NCBI GenBank assembly: GCA_016125075.1 | Contig: WGMO01000011.1 | Span: forward strand, 124,001-188,000 | Direction of reading: 5' to 3' | Source of the DNA: Terrimonas sp. | Lineage (GTDB): Bacteria > Bacteroidota > Bacteroidia > Chitinophagales > Chitinophagaceae | DNA: 64,000 nt | Part shown: positions 8,904 through 18,324 of the stretch, piece after piece | Layout of the letters: each line of letters starts with the position of its first letter | Numbering within the stretch: the stretch's first letter is position 1 | Position numbers and translations under genes: made by a program | Notes under the pieces: generated by a model | Told to the model about the DNA's origin: nothing | The model's database searches: none | Seen by the model: only the letters and a program-made list of their open reading frames with translations

Positions 8904-9548
8904 TCAGTTCTTTCTTTTCGCCTTCATGGCTTCGAGTACCAGTTTCTGGTTCTGAATTTCACCGGACTGGTTTTCCTGGTCTTTGGCATTGTCTTCGATG
9001 TCTCCCTGTAGCTTTTTCAATTTGCGTTGCAGGTCATCTGCATCATCCTCCAGTTTTTTCAGTTTCTTTTCTGCTTTGTCTACCACATCCTGCTGTTTGC
9101 TGATTTCAACTTCCAGGTTGAAAGCCTCCATATAGGGCGCCATATCATTTAGAAAACGCCTGGCCTGGTTCTTCACATCATCTCCCAATAAAGAAAACAT
9201 ATTGGCATCCCCTTTCATGATCAGCATATACACGACAGATTCATCTTTTTCCTTCCGGCTTTTCCTTTCCACCCTGAAAACATAATCCATGCTTTCGGGT
9301 GTGATATTTTTAATAACGATCCCTTTATAGGTCCGGAACCCTTTTGATTCTTTGGTTTTAAAACCCATCTTCTCCAGTTTTTCCACCAAAGCATCTTCGA
9401 CAACCGATGAAGGATAGGGAAAAGCGATTGCAAATGTTTCCTGTGTCTTTTTCTGGTATTCCACTTTGTCGTCATAAGCAGATTCCTGTGAGCGGGCAAT
9501 ACCCGAGAGGGTAAACAACAATATCAATACGGTCAGCTTTTTCATCAT
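8904..9548 (-). CDS. Secreted coiled-coil protein of unknown function (copy 2)
   Basis: 214 residues: signal peptide ending ARSQ, a head of about 110 residues, then a strongly charged coiled coil (KAEKKLKKLEDDADDLQRKL) for about 75 residues. It resembles the protein encoded at 4488-5183 in domain order, length and tail composition, so the two look paralogous although overall identity is low by eye. It is convergent with the MbnH-like gene, with only 2 bases between stops. No named family recognised. Confidence 0.75.
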   Translation of the reverse strand: MMKKLTVLILLFTLSGIARSQESAYDDKVEYQKKTQETFAIAFPYPSSVVEDALVEKLEKMGFKTKESKGFRTYKGIVIKNITPESMDYVFRVERKSRKEKDESVVYMLIMKGDANMFSLLGDDVKNQARRFLNDMAPYMEAFNLEVEISKQQDVVDKAEKKLKKLEDDADDLQRKLKKLQGDIEDNAKDQENQSGEIQNQKLVLEAMKAKRKN

Positions 9549-9673
9549 CCTGGTTTTTTGTATACAGATAAATTTAACAAATGATTGGTTGCAACGAAGA
9601 TAATTTCTTTTACCCTTCCTAAAAATGCGTAATACCGGTTTGAAAAATTAAATTTGTCAAAATATCCTCTGTT

Positions 9674-11182
9674 TTGAGTAGTATAAAAAAACTGGCGGGT
9701 CAGACTATCTGGTATGGATTGAGTTCCATTGCCGCCCGTTTTATCAATTATTTACTCACACCCTACCTCACCTACAAATTCCTGGAATGGCAATACGGAG
9801 AGATGAGTATTATCTATGCCTTTATTCCTTTTATGAATGTGGTTTATACCTACGGGATGGAAACAGCTTTTTTCCGTTTTTCCAATAAAGCGGATAAAAG
9901 GGATGTTTATAACAGTTCCAGTATTTCGCTGATCATTTCCACCGTTTTGCTTTCCGTTCTCCTGATCTTGCTCCAAAACCCGCTGGCCCATCTCTTACAG
10001 ATCGATCAGCATCCTGAATACCTTTCTATGGCAGCTGCGATCATTGCGCTCGATGCCCTGACCACCATTCCTTTTGCCAAACTGAGACAGGATGGACGAC
10101 CGGTCAAATTTGCCATGACCAAGGTAGGAGGCATCATCATCAATATCATTTCTGTTTATTTTTTCCTGAGCATTTGTCCCCGGCTGGCGGAAAATGAAAA
10201 CAGTATTGTCCATCTCTTTTTCAATAAGGACTGGGCAGTAGGGTATGTGCTCCTGGCCAACCTGATCCAGACAATTGTCACCCTGTTATTGCTCACCAAA
10301 CAGTTCCTGGGTTTTGAATGGAGATTTGATAAGAATCTGTGGAAGGAAATGATGTTTTACGGCATGCCGCTCATCATTGCCGGCTTCGCCGGTATGATTA
10401 ATGAGACCTTCGACAGGATCATGCTGGGCTGGTGGGCACCGGTCAATTCCGAACAGGCGGCCAAGGCAGAGGTCGGTATCTATTCTGCCTGTTATAAACT
10501 CTCTATTTTGATTACCCTCGCCGTGCAGGCCTTCAGGATGGGTGCCGAGCCTTTTTTCTTCAGGCAATCCACCGAATCCAATGCACCCCGGGTTTATGCA
10601 AGGGTCATGAAATTCTTTGTGATCACCCTCTGTATCATGTTCCTGCTGGTGATGCTGTACCTGGATATCTGGAAACAATTTATCCGGAATGAAAACATGT
10701 GGACCGGTCTGAAAGTAGTGCCGATCCTCTTACTGGCCAATATGTTCCTGGGCATCTATTATAGCCTGAGTATTTGGTATAAACTCAGCCATCGGACAAT
10801 GGCCGGGGCCTGGATCACCCTGATAGGAGCTGCCATTACGTTGGGCATCAACTATTTCCTGATTCCCTATTTCAGTTATATGGCATGCGCCTGGGCCACT
10901 TTCTTCTGTTATGGCAGCATGATGGTGATCTCTTATATATGGGGGCAGAAAGCATATCCTATCCCCTATGCCTGGAAAAAGTTGACTGCTTATATTGTAA
11001 TAGTGGTGCTGCTTTATTTTATTGACCTTGTATTCATCCGGCTGGGATTTGAAGGTTGGGTCAATTACCTGTTTGCAACGGTGATGCTTGCCCTGTACAC
11101 GCTTTTCATCATCCGGGTGGAACGAAAAGAGTTCCAAAAGATACCCTATATCAACCGGTTGATCAGCAAGTCCGCTAGCTGA
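9674..11182 (+). CDS. Polysaccharide biosynthesis protein / oligosaccharide flippase (MATE/Wzx type)
   Basis: 502 residues with about 12-14 hydrophobic segments from the N-terminus to residue 485. It is typical of the polysaccharide_synt/Wzx-like MOP superfamily that flips lipid-linked saccharides across the inner membrane (early motif KLAGQTIWYGLSSIAARFINY). The frame opens at a TTG codon (9674); no ATG lies near the family N-terminus, so TTG is the most likely start. The gene stands alone with no glycosyltransferases beside it. Its end overlaps the convergent MBL-fold gene by 8 bases. Confidence 0.87.
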   Translation: MSSIKKLAGQTIWYGLSSIAARFINYLLTPYLTYKFLEWQYGEMSIIYAFIPFMNVVYTYGMETAFFRFSNKADKRDVYNSSSISLIISTVLLSVLLILLQNPLAHLLQIDQHPEYLSMAAAIIALDALTTIPFAKLRQDGRPVKFAMTKVGGIIINIISVYFFLSICPRLAENENSIVHLFFNKDWAVGYVLLANLIQTIVTLLLLTKQFLGFEWRFDKNLWKEMMFYGMPLIIAGFAGMINETFDRIMLGWWAPVNSEQAAKAEVGIYSACYKLSILITLAVQAFRMGAEPFFFRQSTESNAPRVYARVMKFFVITLCIMFLLVMLYLDIWKQFIRNENMWTGLKVVPILLLANMFLGIYYSLSIWYKLSHRTMAGAWITLIGAAITLGINYFLIPYFSYMACAWATFFCYGSMMVISYIWGQKAYPIPYAWKKLTAYIVIVVLLYFIDLVFIRLGFEGWVNYLFATVMLALYTLFIIRVERKEFQKIPYINRLISKSAS

Positions 11183-11819
11183 CCTTTACAAAGGGATTAT
11201 GTTGCTTTTCCCAGCCGATTGTGGTAACCGGCCCATGGCCTGAATATACTTTTGTTGATTCCGGCAAAGCGAAAAGCTCTGTTTCGACACTCTCTTTTAA
11301 AGTGGCAAAATTACCTCCGGGTAAATCCGTACGGCCGATACTTTCCCTGAAAAGGACATCCCCGCTGATCAGGAAACCCTCTTTTTCATCATATAAACTG
11401 ATACTGCCGGGGGAATGCCCCGGGGTAAACAACACTTTCAACGCATCCTGACCCAGCCTTATGATATCACCCTCCCGCACGATTACGAGTTTTCCGGAAT
11501 AATTCTCAAAAGGAAGTTGCCACATCTCCCCGCTCACCGGGGCGAATTCCAAAACTTGTCTTTCATTTTCGTGGATCTGCAGTTCCAGGTTCCAGGTTTC
11601 GGCAACGAACTTATTGCCAAAAACATGGTCCAGGTGACAATGGGTATTCAGCAACCCGATCGGCTTCAGCCCCCTTTTTTCTATAAAATCCCTTAATTCA
11701 TCCCTTTCCTCCGGGAAATAGCAACCGGGGTCAATAATGTAGCAGCTATTTTCTTCGTTATAAAGGACATAGGTATTTTCCTGGACGGGGTTGAAAGTAA
11801 AAGCTTTAACATGCAACAT
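11175..11819 (-). CDS. MBL-fold metallo-hydrolase (glyoxalase II-like)
   Basis: 214 residues from the ATG at 11819 (MLHVKAFTFNPVQENTYVLY); the longer frame to 12050 would run over the neighbouring gene. Metal-ligand motifs of the metallo-beta-lactamase fold are present: THCHLDH (HxHxDH), the later histidine in TPGHSPGS, the aspartate in LISGDVLF, and SGHGP. It is the short, YcbL/glyoxalase II-like type. The substrate cannot be read from sequence; a thioester such as S-lactoylglutathione-like compounds is the usual guess. It is divergent from the large outer-membrane protein gene. Confidence 0.9.
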   Translation of the reverse strand: MLHVKAFTFNPVQENTYVLYNEENSCYIIDPGCYFPEERDELRDFIEKRGLKPIGLLNTHCHLDHVFGNKFVAETWNLELQIHENERQVLEFAPVSGEMWQLPFENYSGKLVIVREGDIIRLGQDALKVLFTPGHSPGSISLYDEKEGFLISGDVLFRESIGRTDLPGGNFATLKESVETELFALPESTKVYSGHGPVTTIGWEKQHNPFVKVS

Positions 11820-11922
11820 GGTCGTTTTTTCGTATTTTAGTTTTTCCGAAAAGCCCTCGGAATGCGAAATTACATAACCTTGGAATTTAGCTTTAATCAG
11901 ACAAGAAACTGTAACGTTTTCT

Positions 11923-14900
11923 ATGAAACATTTTTTTAACCGATTCGCCACAACCTTTCTCATTATATCCATCATCAGTGGCCTGCCATCTGCTGCACAG
12001 GTCAGTTCTGTAGAGTTTGGAAAAAACAGGGTGCAATACCAGAAATTCAAATGGAAATATTACCAGACCAATAATTTCAATACTTACTTCAGCCAGGACG
12101 GACTGGCCATTGGTAAATATGTTGCACAGGTAGCGGAAAAGGAGCTTCCCTTACTCGAGGAGTTTATGGAATATGGACTTCAGCGGCGTACCAATATTGT
12201 GGTGTATAACAATTTTGACGAACTGCAGCAATCCAATATCGGGCTGGGTATCGACTGGCAAAATACCGGCGGTGTTACCAAACTGGTGAATAATAAGATG
12301 CTGGTCTTTTTCGACGGCAACCATAATAATTTAAGGAAACAGATCCGGCAGGGCATTGCCAAAGTGATCCTGCAGAACGTGCTGTTTGGTGATGACCTTG
12401 GCGAGTTTGCTGCCAACCAGGCCCTTTTGGACCTGCCCGAATGGCTTACAGACGGGTATATTGAATATGCTGCGGAAGAATGGAACACGGAATTGGACGG
12501 TGAACTGAAATCGGCCATCCTATCCGGCCGCTATAAAAATTTCTACCAGCTTGCTTTCGAAAAACCCCTGCTGGCCGGTCATGCATTCTGGAAATATATC
12601 GGCGATAAATTTGGTAAAAGCAAGACCACTTATATGCTATACCTGGCCAGGATCTATCGCAGCCTGAATGCTGCCTCGCAGAAAGTGACCAAGAAGAAAA
12701 AATTCAAAGACCTGTTGAAAGACTTCATGACCGAAGAGGGGGAAAAATATTTCAAGGATATCCGGGGCAGACGTCCCGTTCCAAAAGGACAACTCGCCGT
12801 TACCGAAGAGATCCGTAAAAAAGATTATATCCGCTTTAATGCCAACCCGCTTCCCAGGAGTTTCACCTATGCTGTTGTTGAATTCTTCCACGGCCAGTAC
12901 TGTGTTGTCCTGCATGAAAACTTCACGGAGAAGAAAGTGCTGCTGAAACTGGGAACCCGTACCCGTGAAAAAGAGATCAATCCCAATTATCCAATTCTGG
13001 CATGGGATGGAAAGGGAACCCGGCTGGCCTGTATCTATTCAGAAGAAGGGAAACTGAAGCTTTTTGTATATGATCTCGTAAACCGCTTTAAGCCGGTAAA
13101 GAACCGGGAACTGAAAGATTTTGACCAGGTACAGGACATGAAATATATGCTTGATGCCAATACCCTTTTATTGAGTGCCGTCAAAAGCGGGCAGACCGAT
13201 ATTTTCACGTACAAGATCGATAAGGAGACTGTTGAACAGATCACGGATGATGTGTATGATGACCTCGATGCTTCCTTTGTGTCTTTTCCGAATAAGACCG
13301 GTATCATTTTTTCCAGCAACCGGCCTTCCGGAACTGCCGTCAGCAATGATGAAACGATTGCCGGCGGACAGTATAATATTTTCCTGGTTGATAACTGGAA
13401 CAAATCCGAGTTCAAACAGATCTCCCAGCTCACGGACCTGAAACATGGCATGGCCCGGTTCCCTTCGCAGTACAACACCTATCATTTCACCTTTGTGAGC
13501 GATGAGAATGGTATCAGTAACCGTTATGCGGGATTCTTTGCCACAGAAAGGGCGGGTCTTGACACCCTCGTCTTTATCGGGGACGAGATTCTCCGGAACC
13601 CCGAACCTGCAGAAGTGGATTCCGTTATGAAGGAATGGGGTAAGACTGATATTGACAGTGTAGGATTTTTCTCGGTTACTAATGACTCTTCCTATGTTTT
13701 TCCCCTGACCAACTACCAGAATAACCTGCTGGAGACAAGAACAGCAGGGGATAACAGCCAGGTCAGTGAGGTGATCCAGCAGGGGGACTATAAATTTTTA
13801 TACCGGTTGAGAGTAGACGAAGCTACCCTGCGGAGGAGGAATGTGACTGCCAAGCCCACAGAATACATGAAAAAGGTAATCGATGATGAGAAGGCAGCGA
13901 CCGGGAGGCTGGTCACCGAAGAAGCGGATAAGTCGGATACCGCCGCAAAACAAAATGATTTTTTCCAGAATGAATTCATGAATGAACCGGCCGATACGGC
14001 CTCCAAAGAAGGGAAGGTGGTTATGGTAACTGAGGTGCCGGTAGCTGAACCTTCGGTGCTAAAAACCGCCAAGGTCTTTGAATACCGCCCACCCAAATTC
14101 TTTAACGATTATATCGTCAGCGGTTTTAATAATAATGTTTTGGTAACCCGCTACCAGCCTTATGCCGGTGGTTCGGGCCCGATCAGGCTGAGCAACAGCA
14201 ATTCCTTTAACGGGATGTTGCGGGTCGGCACCAGCGACCTGATGGAAGACTGGAAATTTGCCGGTGGCTTCCAGATCAGTACGGACCTGAAGGATAACCA
14301 GTATATTTTCTCCACCCAATACCTGAAAAAGAGGTTTGATTACGGGCTCACTTATTACAGGAGTTCGGAGCGGGCCGTCTTTAGCGATAACACCGGTTCC
14401 TTCGCTGCCAATGGCAAGATCTTTACCAACCTGTACCAGGCATCCGTGTCCTATCCCTTTGACAGGGTCAGGAGCCTGAGACTGAATGCGGCTTTCAGGT
14501 CGGATAATTATGTGATCCTGGCCGACGATTTCAATAACCCGCCGCTGACCCTACTACTGGAAAACCAGAAAAGAACCTATGGCCTTATACATCTTGAATA
14601 TGTATATGACGATGCGGTGAATCCTGCACAGAACATCTGGAACGGCTTACGATACAAAGCGTTTTTCGACCTCAATTCACAATTGAATGATAAAGGCACG
14701 GCCAATAAGCCCTTCTTTTTTAACCTAGGTGGAGATGCCCGTTACTATGTACCCATCTACCGCAATTTCATCTGGGCCTTAAGAGGGGCAATGGATGTTT
14801 CCTGGGGAACCCAGAAAATGATCTATTACCTGGGTGGTGTTGACAATGACCTGTTCCCCAAATTCAATGATGCCAATACGCCCGACCCCGATGGCAATTA

Positions 14901-15321
14901 TGCATTCCAGACCCTGGCTGTCAATATGCGCGGTTTTAACCAGAATGTCGCCAACGGCAACAATGCGATTGTCATCAACAGTGAATTCAGGCTGCCGGTT
15001 TTCACAACCTTATTCAATAAACCGATCAACAATGCCTTTATCCGGAATTTCCAACTGGTACAGTTCCTGGACCTGGGCACGGCCTGGAACGGCCAGTTTG
15101 ATAAGATCGAAAGACCATTTTCCGTTTACCGCGACCCGGGCAATCCCAATGTGACCGTTAGGATAAAAGCGGGTGGCATCGGGCCATTTGTGGGAGGGTA
15201 TGGTTTTGGGGTCAGAAGCACGCTCCTGGGTTATTTCTTAAGACTGGATGCTGCCTGGGAACTGAATGGCGTGTTCAGGGGGAAACCATTATTGTATTTT
15301 GCAATGGGACTTGATTTCTGA
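11923..15321 (+). CDS. Large surface protein: degenerate peptidase-MA domain, beta-propeller, Omp85-like barrel
   Basis: 1132 residues with a signal peptide (ending SAAQ, residue 26). Residues 30-290 resemble a peptidase MA-like (gluzincin) domain: the LPEWLTDGYIEY helix (171-182) is present, but the place of HExxH reads RQGIAKV (142-148), so it is probably catalytically dead. Residues about 300-620 look like a TolB/WD40-type beta-propeller (repeated ILAWDGKGTRLA, GIIFSSNRPSG). The last about 400 residues are beta-strand-rich and end like a surface antigen/BamA-type barrel, with RGFNQN...NSEFRLPVF and a terminal aromatic (GLDF). Predicted outer-membrane location. The function is unknown. A bidirectional terminator follows. 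Confidence 0.8.
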   Translation: MKHFFNRFATTFLIISIISGLPSAAQVSSVEFGKNRVQYQKFKWKYYQTNNFNTYFSQDGLAIGKYVAQVAEKELPLLEEFMEYGLQRRTNIVVYNNFDELQQSNIGLGIDWQNTGGVTKLVNNKMLVFFDGNHNNLRKQIRQGIAKVILQNVLFGDDLGEFAANQALLDLPEWLTDGYIEYAAEEWNTELDGELKSAILSGRYKNFYQLAFEKPLLAGHAFWKYIGDKFGKSKTTYMLYLARIYRSLNAASQKVTKKKKFKDLLKDFMTEEGEKYFKDIRGRRPVPKGQLAVTEEIRKKDYIRFNANPLPRSFTYAVVEFFHGQYCVVLHENFTEKKVLLKLGTRTREKEINPNYPILAWDGKGTRLACIYSEEGKLKLFVYDLVNRFKPVKNRELKDFDQVQDMKYMLDANTLLLSAVKSGQTDIFTYKIDKETVEQITDDVYDDLDASFVSFPNKTGIIFSSNRPSGTAVSNDETIAGGQYNIFLVDNWNKSEFKQISQLTDLKHGMARFPSQYNTYHFTFVSDENGISNRYAGFFATERAGLDTLVFIGDEILRNPEPAEVDSVMKEWGKTDIDSVGFFSVTNDSSYVFPLTNYQNNLLETRTAGDNSQVSEVIQQGDYKFLYRLRVDEATLRRRNVTAKPTEYMKKVIDDEKAATGRLVTEEADKSDTAAKQNDFFQNEFMNEPADTASKEGKVVMVTEVPVAEPSVLKTAKVFEYRPPKFFNDYIVSGFNNNVLVTRYQPYAGGSGPIRLSNSNSFNGMLRVGTSDLMEDWKFAGGFQISTDLKDNQYIFSTQYLKKRFDYGLTYYRSSERAVFSDNTGSFAANGKIFTNLYQASVSYPFDRVRSLRLNAAFRSDNYVILADDFNNPPLTLLLENQKRTYGLIHLEYVYDDAVNPAQNIWNGLRYKAFFDLNSQLNDKGTANKPFFFNLGGDARYYVPIYRNFIWALRGAMDVSWGTQKMIYYLGGVDNDLFPKFNDANTPDPDGNYAFQTLAVNMRGFNQNVANGNNAIVINSEFRLPVFTTLFNKPINNAFIRNFQLVQFLDLGTAWNGQFDKIERPFSVYRDPGNPNVTVRIKAGGIGPFVGGYGFGVRSTLLGYFLRLDAAWELNGVFRGKPLLYFAMGLDF

Positions 15322-15339
15322 TCCAATAATATTAATTGT

Positions 15340-15372
15340 AAAAAACCGCCCCGGAAACCGGGGCGGTTTTTT
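15340..15372 (+). terminator. Strong, probably bidirectional, rho-independent terminator
   Basis: A 9-bp GC stem (CCGCCCCGG/CCGGGGCGG, loop AAA) is flanked by six A and six T, lying between two convergent genes. It can serve the large barrel protein gene on the plus strand and the DUF1361 gene on the minus strand. Confidence 0.92.
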
Positions 15373-15373
15373 A

Positions 15374-16063
15374 TTAGTCAATTGACTTTCCCATTCGCTT
15401 GATGCTTTCATAGAGGATCACCATCAACAGGGTAAAACAACCGATCATACCCCATTCCTTTATATTCCTTAACGGGTGATGGATCAGGTACAGGATATCA
15501 CCCGTGAGCCGGATGGGGTTACTGAATACATCCCAGCTGTTGTACCGGAGATACCGGCCAATATAGATCCCCAGTGCATTCAGCCACATCACAGGAAGAA
15601 CGAAGAACAGGCCATTGAAAAAAGGGGCAATGATCGAAAATATTTTTTCCATCCGCCTTACGGATAATATACCCATCAGGATGCCATTCCAGGCAAAGGA
15701 AAAAATAACTGCAAGATCATACCAGCGCGGGGCTTCCGTGCTTTGCCCCAGGTGAAAAAGATCGGTGATGATATAAAAAGCATTGGGGATGAACAGGAGC
15801 CAGAGGAAAAAGACCAGGATAAACCGGTACCTGTTTTCTATCCACCGCGGATGGTTCGATACCCATTGGGTGATCGCATAGGGAATACAGGCTAGGAAAA
15901 GGTTCCAGGGCAGAAAAAGGAAAAATATTTCACGGGTGACCAGTACCCTTATCGCAACCAGCGCAATACAAAAAAAGGAAGACAGGATCAGTATCCGGTC
16001 GATCTCCGACTTTTTGAAATAATATTTCCTGAGATATACATTCTTGAATAACAATTTCATCAT
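15374..16063 (-). CDS. DUF1361 family membrane protein
   Basis: 229 residues with six or seven hydrophobic segments. Family blocks are visible: FLPWNLFLACIPYAITQW near residue 50 and FIPNAFYIITDLFHLGQ near residue 90. Function of DUF1361 is unknown. Its ATG overlaps the stop of the dgkA-like gene (ATGA, 4-base overlap), so the two are translationally coupled, which hints at an inner-membrane or lipid-related role. Confidence 0.85.
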   Translation of the reverse strand: MMKLLFKNVYLRKYYFKKSEIDRILILSSFFCIALVAIRVLVTREIFFLFLPWNLFLACIPYAITQWVSNHPRWIENRYRFILVFFLWLLFIPNAFYIITDLFHLGQSTEAPRWYDLAVIFSFAWNGILMGILSVRRMEKIFSIIAPFFNGLFFVLPVMWLNALGIYIGRYLRYNSWDVFSNPIRLTGDILYLIHHPLRNIKEWGMIGCFTLLMVILYESIKRMGKSID

Positions 16064-16434
16064 CCGTAAAAAAATTTAGGGATAAAAACGATACAACCCG
16101 TAACCAGGGCGGTAATGGCCGCCACCAATACCGCTGCCGCGGCAAGGTCCTTGATCACTTTGATTTCCTGCCTTCTTTCCGTTGTTATATAATCCATGAT
16201 CCTTTCAATCGCTGTATTGATTAATTCGGTTATCCAGACAAAGGCAATGGAAAACAAGAGGGCAATGGCCTCACAGGTATTCACCCCGGCAATAAATGCA
16301 AGAATGACACAGACGATCGTGGCCGCCAAATGGATCCAGGTATTATGTTCATGGTATAGAAATTCTGCGATACCATTGAAGGCGTACCGGAAGCTCCTGA
16401 TCCGGGCCTTCCATGAAAAAACGTCTTTATGCAT
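16060..16434 (-). CDS. dgkA: Diacylglycerol kinase family protein (DgkA-like)
   Basis: 124 residues, three transmembrane helices, typical of the small prokaryotic lipid kinase family. It includes the conserved helix FVWITELINTAIERIMDYI with the catalytic Glu and metal-binding ENTAIE-like motif (ELINTAIE), and the N-terminal SFRYAFNGIAEFLYHEHN amphipathic segment. It phosphorylates diacylglycerol or, as in Gram-positives, undecaprenol, recycling membrane lipid carriers; the substrate is not determined by the sequence. It is coupled to the downstream DUF1361 gene by a 4-base overlap. Confidence 0.93.
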   Translation of the reverse strand: MHKDVFSWKARIRSFRYAFNGIAEFLYHEHNTWIHLAATIVCVILAFIAGVNTCEAIALLFSIAFVWITELINTAIERIMDYITTERRQEIKVIKDLAAAAVLVAAITALVTGCIVFIPKFFYG

Positions 16435-16455
16435 GATTACAGTTTTAAAAAAGAA

Positions 16456-16487
16456 TATAATGACAGGGACGGGTCCCTGTCATTATA
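16456..16487 (-). terminator. Perfect 15-bp inverted repeat, terminator after creD
   Basis: TATAATGACAGGGAC pairs with GTCCCTGTCATTATA, with only two bases between the full arms (13-bp stem with a CGGG loop in RNA). On the minus strand it follows the creD stop by about 24 bases and is followed by ATTCTTTTTT. It most likely ends the creD operon and separates it from the dgkA-like gene. Confidence 0.75.
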
Positions 16488-16510
16488 TAAGATCTACGGT
16501 CATCTTCTTT

Positions 16511-17827
16511 TTACCATTGTAGTTTTCTTGAGAAATACATGATGATCGCCAAAGCCACAAAGAGCCCAAGGCTACCCATGAGCAAGGCAAAATCCTGCAA
16601 CTGGATGATCGTGAAAATATAACCATACACGACCGTCAACACGAAGCCGATAAATGTGGCCAGCCTGGCCGACTTCATGATACCACCGACAAACCAGGCC
16701 ACAAGCCCGATAGTGGCCGTTCCGGCTATCAGGTACGCCAGATTAAAACCCAGGTATTCCGAAATACTTAACAACAAGGTATAAAATAAAACCAGGGCCA
16801 GCCCTGCCAAACCGTACTGTATTAAATGCAGGGGCTTTTTATAGATGGATTCGATAAGGAAAAATGCAGCGAAAGTCAGCACGATACATAGCAATGCGTA
16901 TTTAACAGACCGCTCTGTTTTATCATATCCGTCAACCGGTATGATCAATGCTGCGCCGAACGAAACATCACCCAGGTCATTATAATGGTCTTTCCAAACC
17001 ATGGGAACCGTCCTGTTCATGTATTTCCAGGAAGCGGTGAAACCGCTATCGGAGACAGTCCTTTCATCCGGCAGTTTAATACCGGTAAAACTGGGGTCTT
17101 TCCAGCCGGAAGCCATGGTGATATTCGTTTCCCTGGCACCGGCCTTAAAGAGTAGTTCCTGCGACCCATTGAGTGAAAATTGAAGAGAGAAGCTATGTTG
17201 CTTCAGGGCACCTGTTTCCATATCCGGTAGGGGAGCCGCGAGTGCTTCCCCCATGGCCGTTTCACCGGACGATAAAGGGTTGCAAAGGATACGGGTACCA
17301 TCCCAGACCAGGTACACATCTTCATTGATGCCCCTTGCATGATCAGATACACTGAATACCAGTTTTGCCTCCTTCCAGAGCATCTTATCGGAAGGGATAT
17401 TGAGGGTTTCCCATCCTAAAGGGTTAAATAAACCCGAGATTGTAATATCACTTCTGTAAACAGCAACCTGGTAAATACTCCTATGCCTTTTTTCAGGTTT
17501 GATATCGGCAAAAGCCTTCATCTTATCAGGCATGAACCAGGCACTTCTTTTTACCGTTTCAATGCCACCCTTGTTGTCTTTTATTTCTTCAAAATAAGGC
17601 ACCCATAATAAGGGACCGGTTACTGACTGGCGGGATGCCCATTTATTGCTGATATCGTTTATGGCATCCTTTTGCCGGGCCGACCTTTCATTGATAATGC
17701 TGTTGATAAAAAGGGTGGGGATCCAAAGGCCAAGTGCCATGAAAAAAATAACCACTCCTTTAATAAAAAGCTTGCCCTTGTCCAGGAGGGAGATAAATGT
17801 ACCGGGGTTTTGAGAACTTGTTTCCAT
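16511..17827 (-). CDS. creD: CreD family inner-membrane protein
   Basis: 438 residues. One N-terminal transmembrane helix (about 20-42) is followed by a large periplasmic domain (about 45-310) and a C-terminal bundle of about five helices, the CreD layout. Recognisable family text includes LFINSIINERSARQKDAI and VTGPLLWVPY. In gamma-proteobacteria CreD is induced by the CreBC two-component system and affects envelope integrity and beta-lactam tolerance. Here there is no CreBC; the operon carries its own small HTH regulator at 18883-19182, the usual Bacteroidota arrangement. Last gene of the operon. Confidence 0.93.
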   Translation of the reverse strand: METSSQNPGTFISLLDKGKLFIKGVVIFFMALGLWIPTLFINSIINERSARQKDAINDISNKWASRQSVTGPLLWVPYFEEIKDNKGGIETVKRSAWFMPDKMKAFADIKPEKRHRSIYQVAVYRSDITISGLFNPLGWETLNIPSDKMLWKEAKLVFSVSDHARGINEDVYLVWDGTRILCNPLSSGETAMGEALAAPLPDMETGALKQHSFSLQFSLNGSQELLFKAGARETNITMASGWKDPSFTGIKLPDERTVSDSGFTASWKYMNRTVPMVWKDHYNDLGDVSFGAALIIPVDGYDKTERSVKYALLCIVLTFAAFFLIESIYKKPLHLIQYGLAGLALVLFYTLLLSISEYLGFNLAYLIAGTATIGLVAWFVGGIMKSARLATFIGFVLTVVYGYIFTIIQLQDFALLMGSLGLFVALAIIMYFSRKLQW

Positions 17828-17844
17828 AATTGTTTTTAAAGTTA

Positions 17845-18060
17845 TTAACTGGTTTTATCGGCGATCCATTTCCACCAGAAAGCGGTACAGCTGCCATAAA
17901 CAAAAATCTGGTACAGGTCATCACTGACCGAATGACCGTTCCTGAAAACAGCTATACATACCGGTACCATAAAAATGATCGCCAGCAGCGTGATGAGCAG
18001 GCCCATACCATGAACCGGTATGTAGATCCACCCCGTTCTTTTAAACCAAATTGATTTCAT
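17845..18060 (-). CDS. Small two-helix membrane protein in the creD operon
   Basis: 71 residues with two hydrophobic segments (about 11-38 and 48-63). No recognised family. It starts at the ATG at 18060, ends 17 bases before creD, and has the same orientation and close spacing, so it is probably co-expressed with creD. Confidence 0.6.
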   Translation of the reverse strand: MKSIWFKRTGWIYIPVHGMGLLITLLAIIFMVPVCIAVFRNGHSVSDDLYQIFVYGSCTAFWWKWIADKTS

Positions 18061-18114
18061 TGTTGATTGATTTTATTTGATTGATTTGATTCCGTTTCAT
18101 AAAAGAAGACCGGC

Positions 18115-18324
18115 TCAGTACCCGCCCGGTTTTCCCCGCTGCACCGAAAGCAACAGGGTATTCAAGGTCAGCAAAAGCATTAAACCGATATAGGAAATAA
18201 TCTCAGGAACTGTCCCTCTAAATCCTTCCTGAATGCCGTTATACAATATCCACAGCACAAAAACCATATTGGCCGTCATGGCACCCCCACGTAAAAGTTT
18301 AAAAATCCAGGTTTGCTTTTTCAT
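18115..18324 (-). CDS. Small membrane protein in the creD operon
   Basis: 69 residues from the ATG at 18324 (MKKQTWIFKLLRGGAM); the longer frame to 18351 is less likely. Two hydrophobic segments (about 13-32 and 42-61). No recognised family. It overlaps the end of the preceding gene (stop at 18299) by 26 bases, supporting co-translation. Confidence 0.6.
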   Translation of the reverse strand: MKKQTWIFKLLRGGAMTANMVFVLWILYNGIQEGFRGTVPEIISYIGLMLLLTLNTLLLSVQRGKPGGY

